The notes: generated by a model from the letters alone, not told the origin. DNA of 64,000 nt from an uncultured Ruminococcus sp. (GCA_902776945.1 CACYSH010000024.1:1-64000), one strand, 5' to 3'. Counted from the stretch's first letter, positions 8,525 through 17,299 are shown. Translations and numbers: made by a program.

Positions 8525-9750
8525 CAGTCTATATCAATAATGTCAAGTCCCTCGTCAACAAGCTCTCTGGCATGGCTTGCCATACGCAGGCTTTCGCCGC
8601 TGAGTTCGTTAATCTGCGAAAGCAGGTTGGAAACGGTGTCGCTCAGAGAATCGAACTGATTCTTCAACTCGGTTCTCAGCTCGCCCGAACGGCTCTTGAT
8701 AATTGTAGCCTGATTCTGCGCGTCCTCGATAATCCTTGCCGCCGTAGCCTCTGCTTCGGTCGTTACCTTGTAAGCGTTGGCATTTGCCTCGTCGGTGATA
8801 GAGGTAGCTTTTTCCTCCGCGTCGCGGACGGTTCTACCCGCGAGAGCGTCTGCGTCGCTGATTGTCTTTGCGGCGGTAGCTTCGGCGTTGCTGAGTGTCT
8901 CCTCCGCTTCGGCGTTCGCCTTGTTGACGGTAGATGTCGCCTGCTGATTTGCTTCGTTTATCATGCGGTCGGCTTCGGACTGAGCGCTTTCGAGGGTCTC
9001 CTTTGCCTTCTCCTCCGCCGAGCTTACGGCATACTTAGCCTGCTCGTTCGCCTTCGCTACTATCATATTTGCGGAATTTTGCGCCTGAACGAAAATCTCG
9101 GTCATATCGAAAGCGGGTGCGGCGGGAGCGGCTGCGGGCGCAGGCGCGGGAGCGGCACCGTTCCTTGCTTCTTCCAGTTCCTGCTCTGCCTTTTCGAGAG
9201 CGGCTTCGGTCTCTTCAAGCTGTTTCATAGTCTCGGCGAGCGCTCTTTCCTTCTGTTCAAGTTCCTTCTCGGTCTCGTCGAAATCGGTGTTTATCTGTTC
9301 GTAATCGGCGTTTGCCTGTTCGATCTCGTTACGCGCCCTTTCGAGCTGTTCTTCAAGGTGATCTATCTCGTCCTGCTGTTCGCTGATAGTCTGTTCCTTG
9401 TCGGCGATCTGCTGTTCAAGATCGGCAAGCTGAACGTTGGAGCTGTCGCCCGACTGCATAAGAGTGTTCATTTTATTCTTAGCTTCTTCGAGCTTATTCT
9501 CGTAATCGGCGCACTTGCCCTCCAGCTCCTGTACTCTTGCTTCGAGAGCAGCCTTAGCCTCTTCGTCCTCCGCGGAAGTACCGCCGCCGGCTTTCTTTAG
9601 CTTAAATTCAAGGCGCTCGTTATCCTCTTCGAGCATCTTGACCTTTTTTTCAAGCGCGTCGATCTTTGATTTTGTATCCTCGACATAAGCCTGCACATCT
9701 TGTTTATCGTATCCGCCCATGCGAACGACTCTGAATTTGCTGGTATCCAT
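8524..9750 (-). CDS. DivIVA-like coiled-coil protein
   Basis: 408 residues from the ATG at 9750, chosen because GGGAGG lies 8 nt upstream. The N-terminus (FRVVRMGGYDKQDVQAYVED) is a DivIVA-type lipid- and curvature-binding domain. Then come a coiled coil (about 30-195) rich in E, K and Q, a Pro/Ala linker (APAPAPAAAPAAPA, about 210-225), and a long Ala-rich heptad section with repeated 'EAN..A' units to about 370. The family acts at the inner membrane of cell poles and septa in growth, division or spore placement. No signal peptide or membrane helix is seen. It is first in an operon with the fumarase-type subunit, an unexpected partner. The exact DivIVA paralog (GpsA/GpsB/SepIVA-like) is not determined. 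Confidence 0.85.
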   Translation of the reverse strand: MDTSKFRVVRMGGYDKQDVQAYVEDTKSKIDALEKKVKMLEEDNERLEFKLKKAGGGTSAEDEEAKAALEARVQELEGKCADYENKLEEAKNKMNTLMQSGDSSNVQLADLEQQIADKEQTISEQQDEIDHLEEQLERARNEIEQANADYEQINTDFDETEKELEQKERALAETMKQLEETEAALEKAEQELEEARNGAAPAPAPAAAPAAPAFDMTEIFVQAQNSANMIVAKANEQAKYAVSSAEEKAKETLESAQSEADRMINEANQQATSTVNKANAEAEETLSNAEATAAKTISDADALAGRTVRDAEEKATSITDEANANAYKVTTEAEATAARIIEDAQNQATIIKSRSGELRTELKNQFDSLSDTVSNLLSQINELSGESLRMASHARELVDEGLDIIDID

Positions 9751-9790
9751 AGTATTTCCTCCCGAAAAGCAAAATAAGTTTACAAGTTTA

Positions 9791-9819
9791 ATTATACTAT
9801 ATTTTTCGTTGATTTTCAA
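9791..9819 (-). promoter_or_regulatory. Promoter of the DivIVA-like operon
   Basis: Minus strand TTGAAA (9814-9819), 17 bp, TATAAT (9791-9796), 40 bp before the start codon. Confidence 0.8.
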
Positions 9820-9861
9820 CCGCAATAAACGTTTTCGAAAAAACTTTATCGTATTAAACAA

Positions 9862-10132
9862 AAACGCGGGGGCTTATTTGTACACATTAACCATTAATAA
9901 TATTCATTTTTATTTGCGATTTACCTAAAAGGAAAGTACGATAACAACGGCTTTTCATTGATATTTGATATAATTTCGGAGTTCGGGACAGGTGCCGTGC
10001 GGCTTACTTAAATTTTCGGAAACAGGTTAAAATGAAGACCGCACTAAGAAAAACAGCAATGCAGAGGCGCATTCATAAAATGCACAGACCCGCAAAACGC
10101 GGGCTTTGATAAGCCGATTTGCATTTGGTTTA
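9862..10132. other. Intergenic spacer, no gene seen
   Basis: About 270 bp between the DivIVA-like operon promoter and the terminator of the Thr-rich lipoprotein gene. I see no open frame with a ribosome site, no RNA gene and none of the repeats found elsewhere. Confidence 0.5.
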
Positions 10133-10162
10133 TAAAAAAAGCCGGAGCGCAAGCCCCGGCAT
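10133..10162 (-). terminator. Terminator of the Thr-rich lipoprotein gene
   Basis: Minus strand GCCGGGGC/GCTCCGGC stem with a 4-nt loop followed by seven T, 11 bp after the stop. Confidence 0.8.
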
Positions 10163-10172
10163 ATCTTCTTTA

Positions 10173-11075
10173 TTACATACGAACAGTTATTCTTTCAATT
10201 ACCTCGCCCGGCGCAAAGAAGATCAGCTTCGTAAGACCGTCCGAATAGATCAGCGACTGCTCATCGGTAAACTTGTAATCATCGCCGAATGTAGCGATGA
10301 CCTGCCCGATACCCTGCCCGAAACGTATCCCCGACGTTAAGTAAGGCTCGACCTCGGGATTTATCTCGGTGCGTTCAAGCACAAGACTGGTAATTATATC
10401 ATCTTCTGCGGTTATCGTCAGCATTTTGTAATGATATTCCATTGATTCCCTGCCCGTAAGGAAACTCGTGATAGAGGTAGGTGCCATAACGGGGTCGCCC
10501 AGAAATTCCTCAACATCGCTCATTCTGTTGCCGAGACTCAGCGTTATGCCGTTATAAGCAACGGTTCCGCTGTTCGTAAGGTCGGAGGTGTTTACCAAAG
10601 TGCTGTTGGGGTCAAAGAACGAAATGGTTGTCTGAGTGGGAACAGGCTCCGTGACCTTTGAAGGCTCTGTATTTGAAGCAGAGGTCGCGGACGTAGTGGT
10701 GGCAGGCGTGGTAGTAGTGGTTGTTGTTGTGGTGGTAGTAGTGGTCGTCGTGGTGGTGGGCGGAGGCGTGGTGGTAGTCGGCATGGGCGTGGTAGCCGCA
10801 GTGCGCGTGGTGGAAACTAACCGCCTTGTCTCCGCCTTTTTGGTGGTGGTGACACCTTCTCTGTTTTCGCCGCCGCCTTCGGTGTTATTATTTTTTTGTT
10901 TTGGATTCTGACTTGCTATCGGGGTTATATTTTCTTCCGGATCTGAAAAATTAAAGGAAACCGGTGTGGTGGTAGTAGAGACTACGCTCTTTTTCTCAAA
11001 CGGCTGATCGACATGACCGCAGCCTGTCAGCAATACCGCGGCGGTAAGAGCCGTGATTATGTATCCTGATCTCAT
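10173..11075 (-). CDS. Surface lipoprotein with long threonine-rich linker
   Basis: 300 residues from the ATG at 11075 (GGAGAG 9 nt upstream). Residues 1-20 form a lipoprotein signal with lipobox LLTGC, so the mature protein should be lipidated on Cys and anchored outside the membrane. Residues about 35-145 are low-complexity, including one uninterrupted run of 17 threonines, and probably span the cell wall. The C-terminal ~150 residues (from about GTVAYNGITLSLG) look like a folded domain with two related halves (LGNRMSDVEEFLGDP and IRFGQGIGQVIATFGDD), reminiscent of small-protein 'SmpA/BamE-like' repeats, but I cannot name the family. It is monocistronic with its own promoter and terminator. 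Function unknown. Confidence 0.8.
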   Translation of the reverse strand: MRSGYIITALTAAVLLTGCGHVDQPFEKKSVVSTTTTPVSFNFSDPEENITPIASQNPKQKNNNTEGGGENREGVTTTKKAETRRLVSTTRTAATTPMPTTTTPPPTTTTTTTTTTTTTTTTTPATTTSATSASNTEPSKVTEPVPTQTTISFFDPNSTLVNTSDLTNSGTVAYNGITLSLGNRMSDVEEFLGDPVMAPTSITSFLTGRESMEYHYKMLTITAEDDIITSLVLERTEINPEVEPYLTSGIRFGQGIGQVIATFGDDYKFTDEQSLIYSDGLTKLIFFAPGEVIERITVRM

Positions 11076-11146
11076 TAAATACTCTCCTTCTGTATGACAG
11101 CCGCCGAAAAAAATACGGCTGGGCATTCTTCGCAATACACATATTA

Positions 11147-11175
11147 ATTTTACACCCTTTCGGCTAAAAAGTCAA
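11147..11175 (-). promoter_or_regulatory. Promoter of the Thr-rich lipoprotein gene
   Basis: Minus strand TTGACT (11170-11175), 17 bp, TAAAAT (11147-11152). Confidence 0.7.
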
Positions 11176-11242
11176 TATGCCGTATTATGAAAAATAATGA
11201 CAGCAAAGAGATAAATATGTGACATATTTGCATAAACATTTG

Positions 11243-11728
11243 CTATTTGTGATATTTTCCATTACAAGCTATTGAATAAGCGCGGTAAAGCTGTTCGCAG
11301 AGCATGACCCTCGCCAGCTGGTGCGGAAAGGTCATTGGCGACATTGAAAGGCGGAACTGACAGCGTTCCTTGACCGTTTCCGCCAGTCCGTATGACGAAC
11401 CGATATACAGATTCACCGTGCCAAAGCCCTTTGCCGCCGCGTCCGTGAGCCTTTCGCTGAGTGCTTCGGAGCTTACCGTTTTGCCCTCGATACAGAGCGC
11501 TATGTTGTAAGCGCCCTTCGCGCCGAGAAATTTTTCAAGCGCGGCGGATTCCTTTGTGAGCGCGGCGGCTATCTCCTTTTCGGACGGCTCGGAGGGCAGC
11601 CGCGATTCGGGCAGCTCGACCACTGCGAACGTGCAGAAGGCTCCCAGCCGCTTGGAATATTCTGCCACAGCGTCGCGCCAGTATTTTTCTTTAAGATTGC
11701 CAAAGCAGACAATATTCACCTTTTGCAT
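11243..11728 (-). CDS. rlmH: 23S rRNA (pseudouridine-1915-N3) methyltransferase RlmH
   Basis: 161 residues, the normal length for RlmH, a SPOUT-class methyltransferase that methylates pseudouridine 1915 in helix 69 of 23S rRNA. The SAM-binding trefoil knot is visible in the C-terminal half: LYIGSSYGL, then SMSPMTFPHQLARVMLCEQ and the invariant C-terminal ending YHK. The N-terminus VNIVCFGNLKEKYW is typical. It starts 15 bp after the stop of the metallo-beta-lactamase-fold gene, so the two form an operon; the same pairing with a WalJ-type hydrolase is seen in many Firmicutes. Confidence 0.95.
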   Translation of the reverse strand: MQKVNIVCFGNLKEKYWRDAVAEYSKRLGAFCTFAVVELPESRLPSEPSEKEIAAALTKESAALEKFLGAKGAYNIALCIEGKTVSSEALSERLTDAAAKGFGTVNLYIGSSYGLAETVKERCQFRLSMSPMTFPHQLARVMLCEQLYRAYSIACNGKYHK

Positions 11729-11743
11729 GAGCGTTCTCCCTCG

Positions 11744-12541
11744 TCAGAAAGCTATCGCCCCGCCGCCTTCCATTGGCGCGGTATAAAGCAGATAATCGCG
11801 CATATTGACGAGCGGAGCCATTGCGTCGGCTGCCGCCTTTACCGCAAGCGCGGGCGTGTTGTTCTCGGGGCTGATGTGCGCCAAAACAAAGCTGCGCGTA
11901 CCCGATTCCGCAAGGCGCTTCATCGTCCTGCCGCAGTCAAGGTTCGAAAGATGTCCGCGATCGGAGGTAATGCGCTTTTTCAGCTCAAACGGATAGCGCC
12001 CGCTGCGGAGCATTTCCGCGTCGTAGTTCGATTCGATGACCACCAGTTCAGCGCCGCGAATGCCTTCCCATACGGTCTCGGTAACGCAGCCTAAGTCGGT
12101 GCAGAGCGCCGCCGTCTTGCCGTCGGAGAACTTCACGCGATAGCCGCAGCTGGCTTCGGTGTCGTGCGGGGTGGGAAAGTATTCGACGGTGCAGCCGCCG
12201 ACGGTAACAGCACGAACGCCGTCTGTGCCGCCGTCATCGACAGGGTATACACGGTCGCTGCAAATCTCCCCCTTATATAATAGTATATCTATATTCCTTT
12301 TCTGGGCAAAAATAGGAGCATTGGTCTTTTTAAGGAAATTTTTCAGCCCCGAGATATGGTCGGAGTGGGTGTGGGTGATGAAAATGCCCTTGACCGCCGA
12401 AACCGGGATACCGTTTGCCGCGAGCGCATCGCACAGACGTTTGCAGGAAACGCCGCAGTCGATAAGAATACCCTCCGCAGGCGTGCCGAAGAAGAAGCTG
12501 TTCCCCTTGCTCGATGAAAACAGCGGATAAATTCTTGCCAT
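11744..12541 (-). CDS. MBL-fold metallohydrolase, YycJ/WalJ-like
   Basis: 265 residues from the ATG at 12541 (AGAAAGGA 8 nt upstream). The metallo-beta-lactamase signature is THTHSDHISG at about residues 55-64, preceded by ILIDCGVSCKR; a later His (YFPTPHDTEASCGYR) and the Asp in ALCTDLG complete the metal site. This arrangement matches YycJ/WalJ, a predicted exonuclease linked in low-GC Gram-positives to coordinating cell division and DNA replication. Here there is no walRK two-component system alongside; rlmH follows. No signal peptide. Confidence 0.85.
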   Translation of the reverse strand: MARIYPLFSSSKGNSFFFGTPAEGILIDCGVSCKRLCDALAANGIPVSAVKGIFITHTHSDHISGLKNFLKKTNAPIFAQKRNIDILLYKGEICSDRVYPVDDGGTDGVRAVTVGGCTVEYFPTPHDTEASCGYRVKFSDGKTAALCTDLGCVTETVWEGIRGAELVVIESNYDAEMLRSGRYPFELKKRITSDRGHLSNLDCGRTMKRLAESGTRSFVLAHISPENNTPALAVKAAADAMAPLVNMRDYLLYTAPMEGGGAIAF

Positions 12542-12608
12542 AAAAATCCTTTCTGCATAAAGAAGTGAATAGTTATAGTAAACGACATAAATAATTGTTC
12601 GTTGATTA

Positions 12609-12715
12609 TGTAGGGCGGGCTTGCCCCGACCTATCACACGGTTGGAATAATCATTTTGTAGGACAGGTGGGGGAAATGGCGGTGGATAGCGGCGGGGGCA
12701 AGCCACCGCCCTACA
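12609..12715. repeat. Inverted repeat of the 'gtagggcgg...cttgcccc' family
   Basis: TGTAGGGCGG-GCTTGCCCC at 12609 and its approximate complement ending CCGCCCTACA at 12715 bracket about 70 bp. The same motif occurs at 6.6, 24.1, 51.1 and 58.6 kb, in two cases inside a transposon-like element, so this is probably a miniature element or its remnant. No protein-coding potential. Confidence 0.6.
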
Positions 12716-12775
12716 TTATTCCCCCACCATATATTATTAAGTGACTGCGTTTTTTGAATAATATCTTTTATATTG

Positions 12776-14578
12776 TTATTTCATCAACTCGCGCATTTGC
12801 CCAATAAGCTCGCCGAAGAGTTTCAGCGCTTCGTTTACGGGTTCGGGCGTGGACATATCGACACCCGCGCCGCGCAGCAGCTCTATCGGGGTCTTGGAGC
12901 AGCCGCATTTCAGGAATTTGTCGATATAATCGCGCACGGCAGGCTCGCCTTCATTTAAAATACGCTGCGAAAGAGCTATCGCCGCAGAATATCCCGTTGC
13001 GTACTGATATACATAATAATTGTAATAGAAATGCGGGATACGCGCCCATTCAATGGCTATCTCGCTGTCGATGACAACGCCCTCGCCGAAATACAGCTCG
13101 TTGAGCGAACGATACAGCGCGTTCAGGTTCTCGGCGGTGAGGGCTTCACCTGCGGCGTTCATCTCGGCGATCTTCAGCTCAAATTCGGCGAACATGGTCT
13201 GGCGGTAAAGCGTGGTGCGGAACTGTTCGAGGAAATAGTTGATAAGATACGCTTTTTCGCGCTTGTCGGTAGTATTTTTCAGCAGGTACTGCATAAGCAG
13301 AGCTTCGTTGCAGGTGGAAGCCACCTCTGCGACGAAAATGCTGTAATCGCTGTAACAAACCGGCTGGAACTTGTTGGAATAGTACGAATGGATAGCGTGA
13401 CCCATTTCGTGCGCCAGCGTGAACATACAATTGAGCGTGTCCTTGTGGTTCAGCAGGACGTAGGGGTGAACCCTCGCGCCTGCGGAATACGCGCCGCTGC
13501 GCTTGCCCTCGTTCTCGTAAACGTCTATCCAGCGGTTTTCAAAGCCCTCTTTCAGCACCGAAAGATATTCCTCGCCCATTACCGAAAGCGCCTTGTAAAC
13601 GGTGTCTTTGGCTTCTTCGAACGTTATCTTCATGTCAAGGTCGGAGACTATCGGCGTGTAAAGGTCGTACATATGCAGTTCGTCAAGACCCATAAGCTCC
13701 TTGCGCAGAGCGGCGTAATCGTACATATACTGCATATTGCCGTGAACGGCTTCGATGAGGTTGGTATAAACTTCGGTCGGAATTTCATTGGAATCGAGCG
13801 CCGCTTCGAGCGGAGAGCCATATTTCCTTGCGGTAGAATGGAACGCCACCGACTTGACCTGCGCCGAAAGCACAGCCGCACAGGTATTCTTGAAGCTGTC
13901 GTAGGTGTGGTAGAGAGCTTCAAAGGCGTTTTTGCGGAGAACGCGGTCACTTGACTGCATGAGCGGGATATAGCTGCCGTGCGTTACCTGATGCGCAGTG
14001 CCGTCCTTGTCGGCGGCGTCGGGGAATTTCAGGTCTGCGTCGGAGAACATCGAAAAGATATTATCGGGAGCGCCCGTAACGTCGCCCGCGAGTGCCATTA
14101 TTTTTTCCTCCGCATCGGAGAGGATATGCGCCTTGCGGCGGCGGATACTTTCGAGCGAGCGGCGGTAAAGTTCGAGGTCGGGGCATTCCTTATAGAAGCC
14201 TTCGAGCTTTTCGTCGTCGGCGGAGATAAGCTCGGGGGTAACGAAGCTCGAAGAGGAGCTGAGAACGACGTAGGTATTCATGAGCCTTCCCATCATCGCC
14301 TGATACTTGGTATCGGCGGTGTTTTCGTCGCTTTTGCGCTGGGCGTAATTCACAAGCCTGTCGGCAAGCAAGCTGAGGTTATCCTCGAAGCGCAGAAATT
14401 CGAGCAGGGTTTCGGCGCTTTCGTAAAGTCTGCCTTCGTAGGTCTTCATTATTTCGGGAATGGCGGCAAACTCGGCGAGTTCGGCTTCGAAAGCCTCGTC
14501 GGAGGGGTAGATGTCGGCGAGGTTCCAGGTATCCTTAACATCGAGTTCGCTGCGGGCGGGTATTTTTTTCTCTGCCAT
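12776..14578 (-). CDS. pepF: Oligoendopeptidase F (M3 family)
   Basis: 600 residues, the expected size for PepF. The zinc-peptidase motif HEMGH sits at about residues 387-391 (LAHEMGHAIHSYYSN), and the third ligand region is SIFVAEVASTCNEALL. The N-terminal half (DVKDTWNLADIYPSDEAFE) is the family's oligo-F domain. It cleaves short peptides in the cytoplasm; no signal peptide is present. Start chosen at 14578 because AGGAG lies 9 nt upstream; an earlier in-frame codon lacks a ribosome site. It has its own promoter and diverges from leuC. Confidence 0.95.
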   Translation of the reverse strand: MAEKKIPARSELDVKDTWNLADIYPSDEAFEAELAEFAAIPEIMKTYEGRLYESAETLLEFLRFEDNLSLLADRLVNYAQRKSDENTADTKYQAMMGRLMNTYVVLSSSSSFVTPELISADDEKLEGFYKECPDLELYRRSLESIRRRKAHILSDAEEKIMALAGDVTGAPDNIFSMFSDADLKFPDAADKDGTAHQVTHGSYIPLMQSSDRVLRKNAFEALYHTYDSFKNTCAAVLSAQVKSVAFHSTARKYGSPLEAALDSNEIPTEVYTNLIEAVHGNMQYMYDYAALRKELMGLDELHMYDLYTPIVSDLDMKITFEEAKDTVYKALSVMGEEYLSVLKEGFENRWIDVYENEGKRSGAYSAGARVHPYVLLNHKDTLNCMFTLAHEMGHAIHSYYSNKFQPVCYSDYSIFVAEVASTCNEALLMQYLLKNTTDKREKAYLINYFLEQFRTTLYRQTMFAEFELKIAEMNAAGEALTAENLNALYRSLNELYFGEGVVIDSEIAIEWARIPHFYYNYYVYQYATGYSAAIALSQRILNEGEPAVRDYIDKFLKCGCSKTPIELLRGAGVDMSTPEPVNEALKLFGELIGQMRELMK

Positions 14579-14641
14579 GATATATTGCTCCTGTCTGTAA
14601 AACATTTTTTGCCGCGCCGTGCGGGCGCAGATGACAGATAT

Positions 14642-14671
14642 ATTATACCATAATAATATTTGCCTTGTCAA
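14642..14671 (-). promoter_or_regulatory. Promoter of pepF
   Basis: Minus strand TTGACA (14666-14671), 18 bp, TATAAT (14642-14647). The leader contains a GC-rich stem (GCGCC...GGCGC type) at about 14612-14628. Confidence 0.8.
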
Positions 14672-14710
14672 GTAAAGATAAAAGATGTTTTAGCCGAAAA
14701 ACCAACGAAA

Positions 14711-14767
14711 CCGCAAAGCAGGGGGGCAAACCAAAAGTCTTAGGAAGGGGGTGCCACTGCTTTGCGG
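14711..14767. repeat. Inverted repeat carrying the 'ccaaaagtcttagg' motif
   Basis: 11-bp perfect arms CCGCAAAGCAG (14711-14721) and CTGCTTTGCGG (14757-14767) enclose 'ggcaaaccaaaagtcttagg', a motif shared with spacers at 6.8, 22.2, 24.2 and 54.0 kb. It lies between the divergent pepF and leuC promoters. Confidence 0.65.
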
Positions 14768-14830
14768 GTTTTGCGAACCGTACCAATATATGAATAAAAT
14801 CCGATTTCCGCATTGTTCATAAAATATGTA

Positions 14831-14859
14831 TTTACAAAAAAGCGGCGGTATGCTATAAT
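14831..14859 (+). promoter_or_regulatory. Promoter of the leuC-Dabb-leuD genes
   Basis: TTTACA (14831-14836), 17 bp, TATAAT (14854-14859), 48 bp before the leuC start. No T-box or leucine leader peptide is visible in the short leader. Confidence 0.75.
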
Positions 14860-14907
14860 AATAGTGTATAACGCATAAAACACTATATTTGAAAGGACGT
14901 TTCATCT

Positions 14908-16170
14908 ATGGGAATGACAATGACTCAAAAGATACTCGCGGCGCACGCGGGACTTGCCGAGGTCAAAGCGGGACAGCTCATCATGGCTGACCTTGACTTT
15001 GTTCTCGGCAACGACATCACCTCGCCCGTGGCGATAAACGAGTTCAACAAGGCAGGCTTTACCGAAGTCTTTGACAAGGAAAAAGTGACAATGGTTATGG
15101 ATCACTTTGCCCCCAACAAGGACATCAAGGCAGCCGCACAGTGCAAGCAGTGCCGCGAATTTTGCGGCGCACAGCAGATAACCCACTTCTACGACGTAGG
15201 CAAAATGGGTATCGAACACGCGCTGCTCCCCGAAAAAGGACTTGTGGCTCCCGGCGACTGCATAATAGGCGCGGACAGCCACACCTGCACTTACGGCGCT
15301 TTGGGCGCTTTCTCGACGGGCGTTGGCTCGACCGATATGTGCGCGGGTATGGCTAAGGGCAAAGCTTGGTTCAAGGTGCCTTCGGCTATCAAGTTCAATA
15401 TCACGGGCAAGCTGCCGAAATACAGCGCCGCAAAGGACGTTATCCTCCACATAATCGGCAAGATCGGCGTGGACGGAGCTCTCTACCGCTCTATGGAATT
15501 TTCCGGCGAGGGCTTGAAAAACCTCACTATGGAGGACAGGCTCTGCATGGCTAATATGGCTATCGAAGCGGGCGCGAAAAACGGTATTTTCGCCGTTGAC
15601 GAGGTTACGCTCGAATACGTCAAGGGCAGAGTGAACAGGGAATTTAAGGTATTTGAAGCCGACCCCGACGCAGAATACGATGAGGTTTACGACATCGACC
15701 TTTCGCAGATAAAGCCGACCGTGGCTTTCCCGCACCTTCCCGAAAATGCAAAGACCTTTGACGAGATCGGCGATGTTAAGATCGACCAGTCGGTTATCGG
15801 CTCATGTACAAACGGCAGAATCGAAGACCTCCGCGCCGCAGCCGAAATTCTCAAGGGCAGAAAAATCGCCGACGGCGTGCGCTGCATAGTTATCCCCGCG
15901 ACGCAGGCGGTTTACCGTCAGGCAATGGACGAAGGGCTGCTTGCAATCTTCATTGACGCGGGCTGTGCGGTTTCCACGCCTACCTGCGGGCCGTGTCTCG
16001 GCGGCTATATGGGCATTCTTGCCAAGGGCGAGCGCTCGATAGCTACGACAAACCGCAATTTCGTCGGCAGAATGGGACACCCCGAAAGCGAGGTTTATCT
16101 TGCTTCGCCCTACGTTGCGGCGGCTTCGGCGGTAACGGGAAAAATCTCCCAGCCCTCCGAGATAATGTGA
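14908..16170 (+). CDS. leuC: 3-isopropylmalate dehydratase large subunit
   Basis: 420 residues, the length of the bacterial/archaeal LeuC form. It isomerises 2-isopropylmalate to 3-isopropylmalate in leucine synthesis together with LeuD. Aconitase-family signatures are [18 protein letters not shown] (about residue 128) and the three cluster cysteines in GSCTNGR (about 299) and CGPCLGG (about 360 and 363), which hold a 4Fe-4S cluster. AAAGGA lies 9 nt before the ATG. It is the first gene of a leuC-Dabb-leuD cluster. Homoaconitase-like sequences are close relatives; the leuD partner makes LeuC the better name. Confidence 0.93.
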   Translation: MGMTMTQKILAAHAGLAEVKAGQLIMADLDFVLGNDITSPVAINEFNKAGFTEVFDKEKVTMVMDHFAPNKDIKAAAQCKQCREFCGAQQITHFYDVGKMGIEHALLPEKGLVAPGDCIIGADSHTCTYGALGAFSTGVGSTDMCAGMAKGKAWFKVPSAIKFNITGKLPKYSAAKDVILHIIGKIGVDGALYRSMEFSGEGLKNLTMEDRLCMANMAIEAGAKNGIFAVDEVTLEYVKGRVNREFKVFEADPDAEYDEVYDIDLSQIKPTVAFPHLPENAKTFDEIGDVKIDQSVIGSCTNGRIEDLRAAAEILKGRKIADGVRCIVIPATQAVYRQAMDEGLLAIFIDAGCAVSTPTCGPCLGGYMGILAKGERSIATTNRNFVGRMGHPESEVYLASPYVAAASAVTGKISQPSEIM

Positions 16171-16180
16171 GGTAATAATA

Positions 16181-16480
16181 ATGGTAAAGCACGTTATTAT
16201 CTGGGATTTTAAGGACGAGCTGACAGCGGAGCAGAAAAAGGCTGCCGCGCTGCGCATGAAAACCGGGCTTGAAGCGCTTGTCGGTGTTGTCGAAGGGCTT
16301 AAAAGCCTGCACGTTGCAACCGATCTTCTCGACAGCTCGAACGGCGACATTATGCTCGACAGCGAATTTGAGGACGAAAAGGCGCTCGCGTACTACGCCG
16401 ACCACCCCGCGCACGTTAAGGTAAAGGAATACGTCCGCACGGTCGTCAAGTCAAGAAAGTGCGCGGACTACAAAATTTAA
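16181..16480 (+). CDS. Dabb-family (stress-responsive alpha/beta barrel) small protein
   Basis: 99 residues. MVKHVIIWDFKDELT at the start, the central 'LEALVGVVEGLKSLHVATDL' and the C-terminal 'YADHPAHVKVKEYV' are the pattern of the Dabb domain, a small dimeric ferredoxin-like fold seen in stress proteins and some monooxygenase- or cyclase-like enzymes. It lies 10 bp after leuC and before leuD, so it is transcribed with leucine-synthesis genes, an unusual location. No catalytic role can be assigned from sequence. Confidence 0.85.
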   Translation: MVKHVIIWDFKDELTAEQKKAAALRMKTGLEALVGVVEGLKSLHVATDLLDSSNGDIMLDSEFEDEKALAYYADHPAHVKVKEYVRTVVKSRKCADYKI

Positions 16481-16489
16481 GTGAACAGT

Positions 16490-16640
16490 GAATAATGTAT
16501 AGTGAATAGTTAAGGTGTCCGCTTCGCGGACGATCAAAAAGATCTGCGGAGCGCAGCGAACGCAAAAAACATCGGCGAAGCCGATACCATAACTATACAC
16601 TATTCACTATCAACTATTAACTATTACAACTATCAACTAT
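16490..16640. repeat. Inverted-repeat element between the Dabb gene and leuD
   Basis: The ends are imperfect complements: 'gtatagtgaatagttaa' near 16498 and 'ttcactatcaactattaac' near 16605, with further copies of 'actatcaactatta' up to 16640. Two GC-rich stems lie inside (cgcttcgcg; ggcgaagcc). It looks like a small non-autonomous repeat inserted in the leu cluster. It separates leuD from leuC by about 500 bp but contains no T-rich terminator. Confidence 0.6.
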
Positions 16641-16664
16641 TATATAATAGAAAGGAAAAAAATA

Positions 16665-17144
16665 ATGAAGGTCAAGGGTACAGTACATAAATACGGCGAT
16701 AACGTTGATACGGACGTTATTATCCCGGCGCGGTACTTAAACACCGCCGACCACAAGGAGCTTGCCTCCCACTGCATGGAGGACATCGACACCGAATTTG
16801 TTAAAAACGTCAAAGCGGGCGACATCATGGTGGCGCACGAGAACTTCGGCTGCGGCTCGTCGAGAGAACACGCGCCGATAGCGATAAAGGCGAGCGGCAT
16901 CTCCTGCGTTATCGCCGCTACGTTCGCAAGAATTTTCTACCGCAACGCGATCAATATAGGTCTGCCGATAATCGAATGCCGCGAAGCCAGCGAACGCATT
17001 GAAGCGGGCGACGAGGTAGAGATCGACTTTGAAAGCGGCGTGATAACAAACGTCACCAAAGGCGAGAGCTACACGGGACAGCCTTTCCCCGAGTTTTTGA
17101 TAAATATTATCGACAAAGGCGGACTGCTCAATTCCCTTAAATAA
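16665..17144 (+). CDS. leuD: 3-isopropylmalate dehydratase small subunit
   Basis: 159 residues, the short LeuD form that pairs with the LeuC type found upstream. The substrate-recognition motif [17 protein letters not shown] is at about residues 61-77, and the N-terminus [20 protein letters not shown] is typical. Together with LeuC it catalyses the isomerisation of isopropylmalate. An AGAAAGGAA ribosome site is 8 nt upstream. A repeat element intervenes between it and the Dabb gene. Confidence 0.95.
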   Translation: MKVKGTVHKYGDNVDTDVIIPARYLNTADHKELASHCMEDIDTEFVKNVKAGDIMVAHENFGCGSSREHAPIAIKASGISCVIAATFARIFYRNAINIGLPIIECREASERIEAGDEVEIDFESGVITNVTKGESYTGQPFPEFLINIIDKGGLLNSLK

Positions 17145-17159
17145 GGAAATTGTGAAAAT

Positions 17160-17229
17160 CATTTTGTACAATTGTGATAAACGCGGTCTTAAATATCACC
17201 ATTTTAACACATAACGATTGTACAAAATG
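17160..17229. repeat. Nested palindrome after leuD (possible terminator or miniature element)
   Basis: Perfect 13-bp arms CATTTTGTACAAT (17160-17172) and ATTGTACAAAATG (17217-17229) enclose a second stem, GTGATA...TATCAC. A run of six T follows at 17235, so it may act as the leuD terminator. Confidence 0.6.
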
Positions 17230-17270
17230 CCGACTTTTTTGTTAAATCAATTAAATAATTCGATTTGACA

Positions 17271-17299
17271 TTGACAAAGTGAAAAGAATGTGGTAGACT
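17271..17299 (+). promoter_or_regulatory. Promoter and structured leader of the anchored scaffold gene
   Basis: A doubled TTGACA (17265-17270 and 17271-17276) precedes TAGACT (17294-17299) at 17 bp from the second copy. The leader (to 17400) contains CTCACGG/CCGTGAG (17353-17379) as a hairpin directly in front of the AAAGGA ribosome site. Confidence 0.6.

Noticed and set aside
8512..9600. Cys/Leu-rich open frame opposite the DivIVA-like gene
   Set aside because: An artefact of the codon bias of the coiled-coil gene; low-complexity and without a ribosome site.
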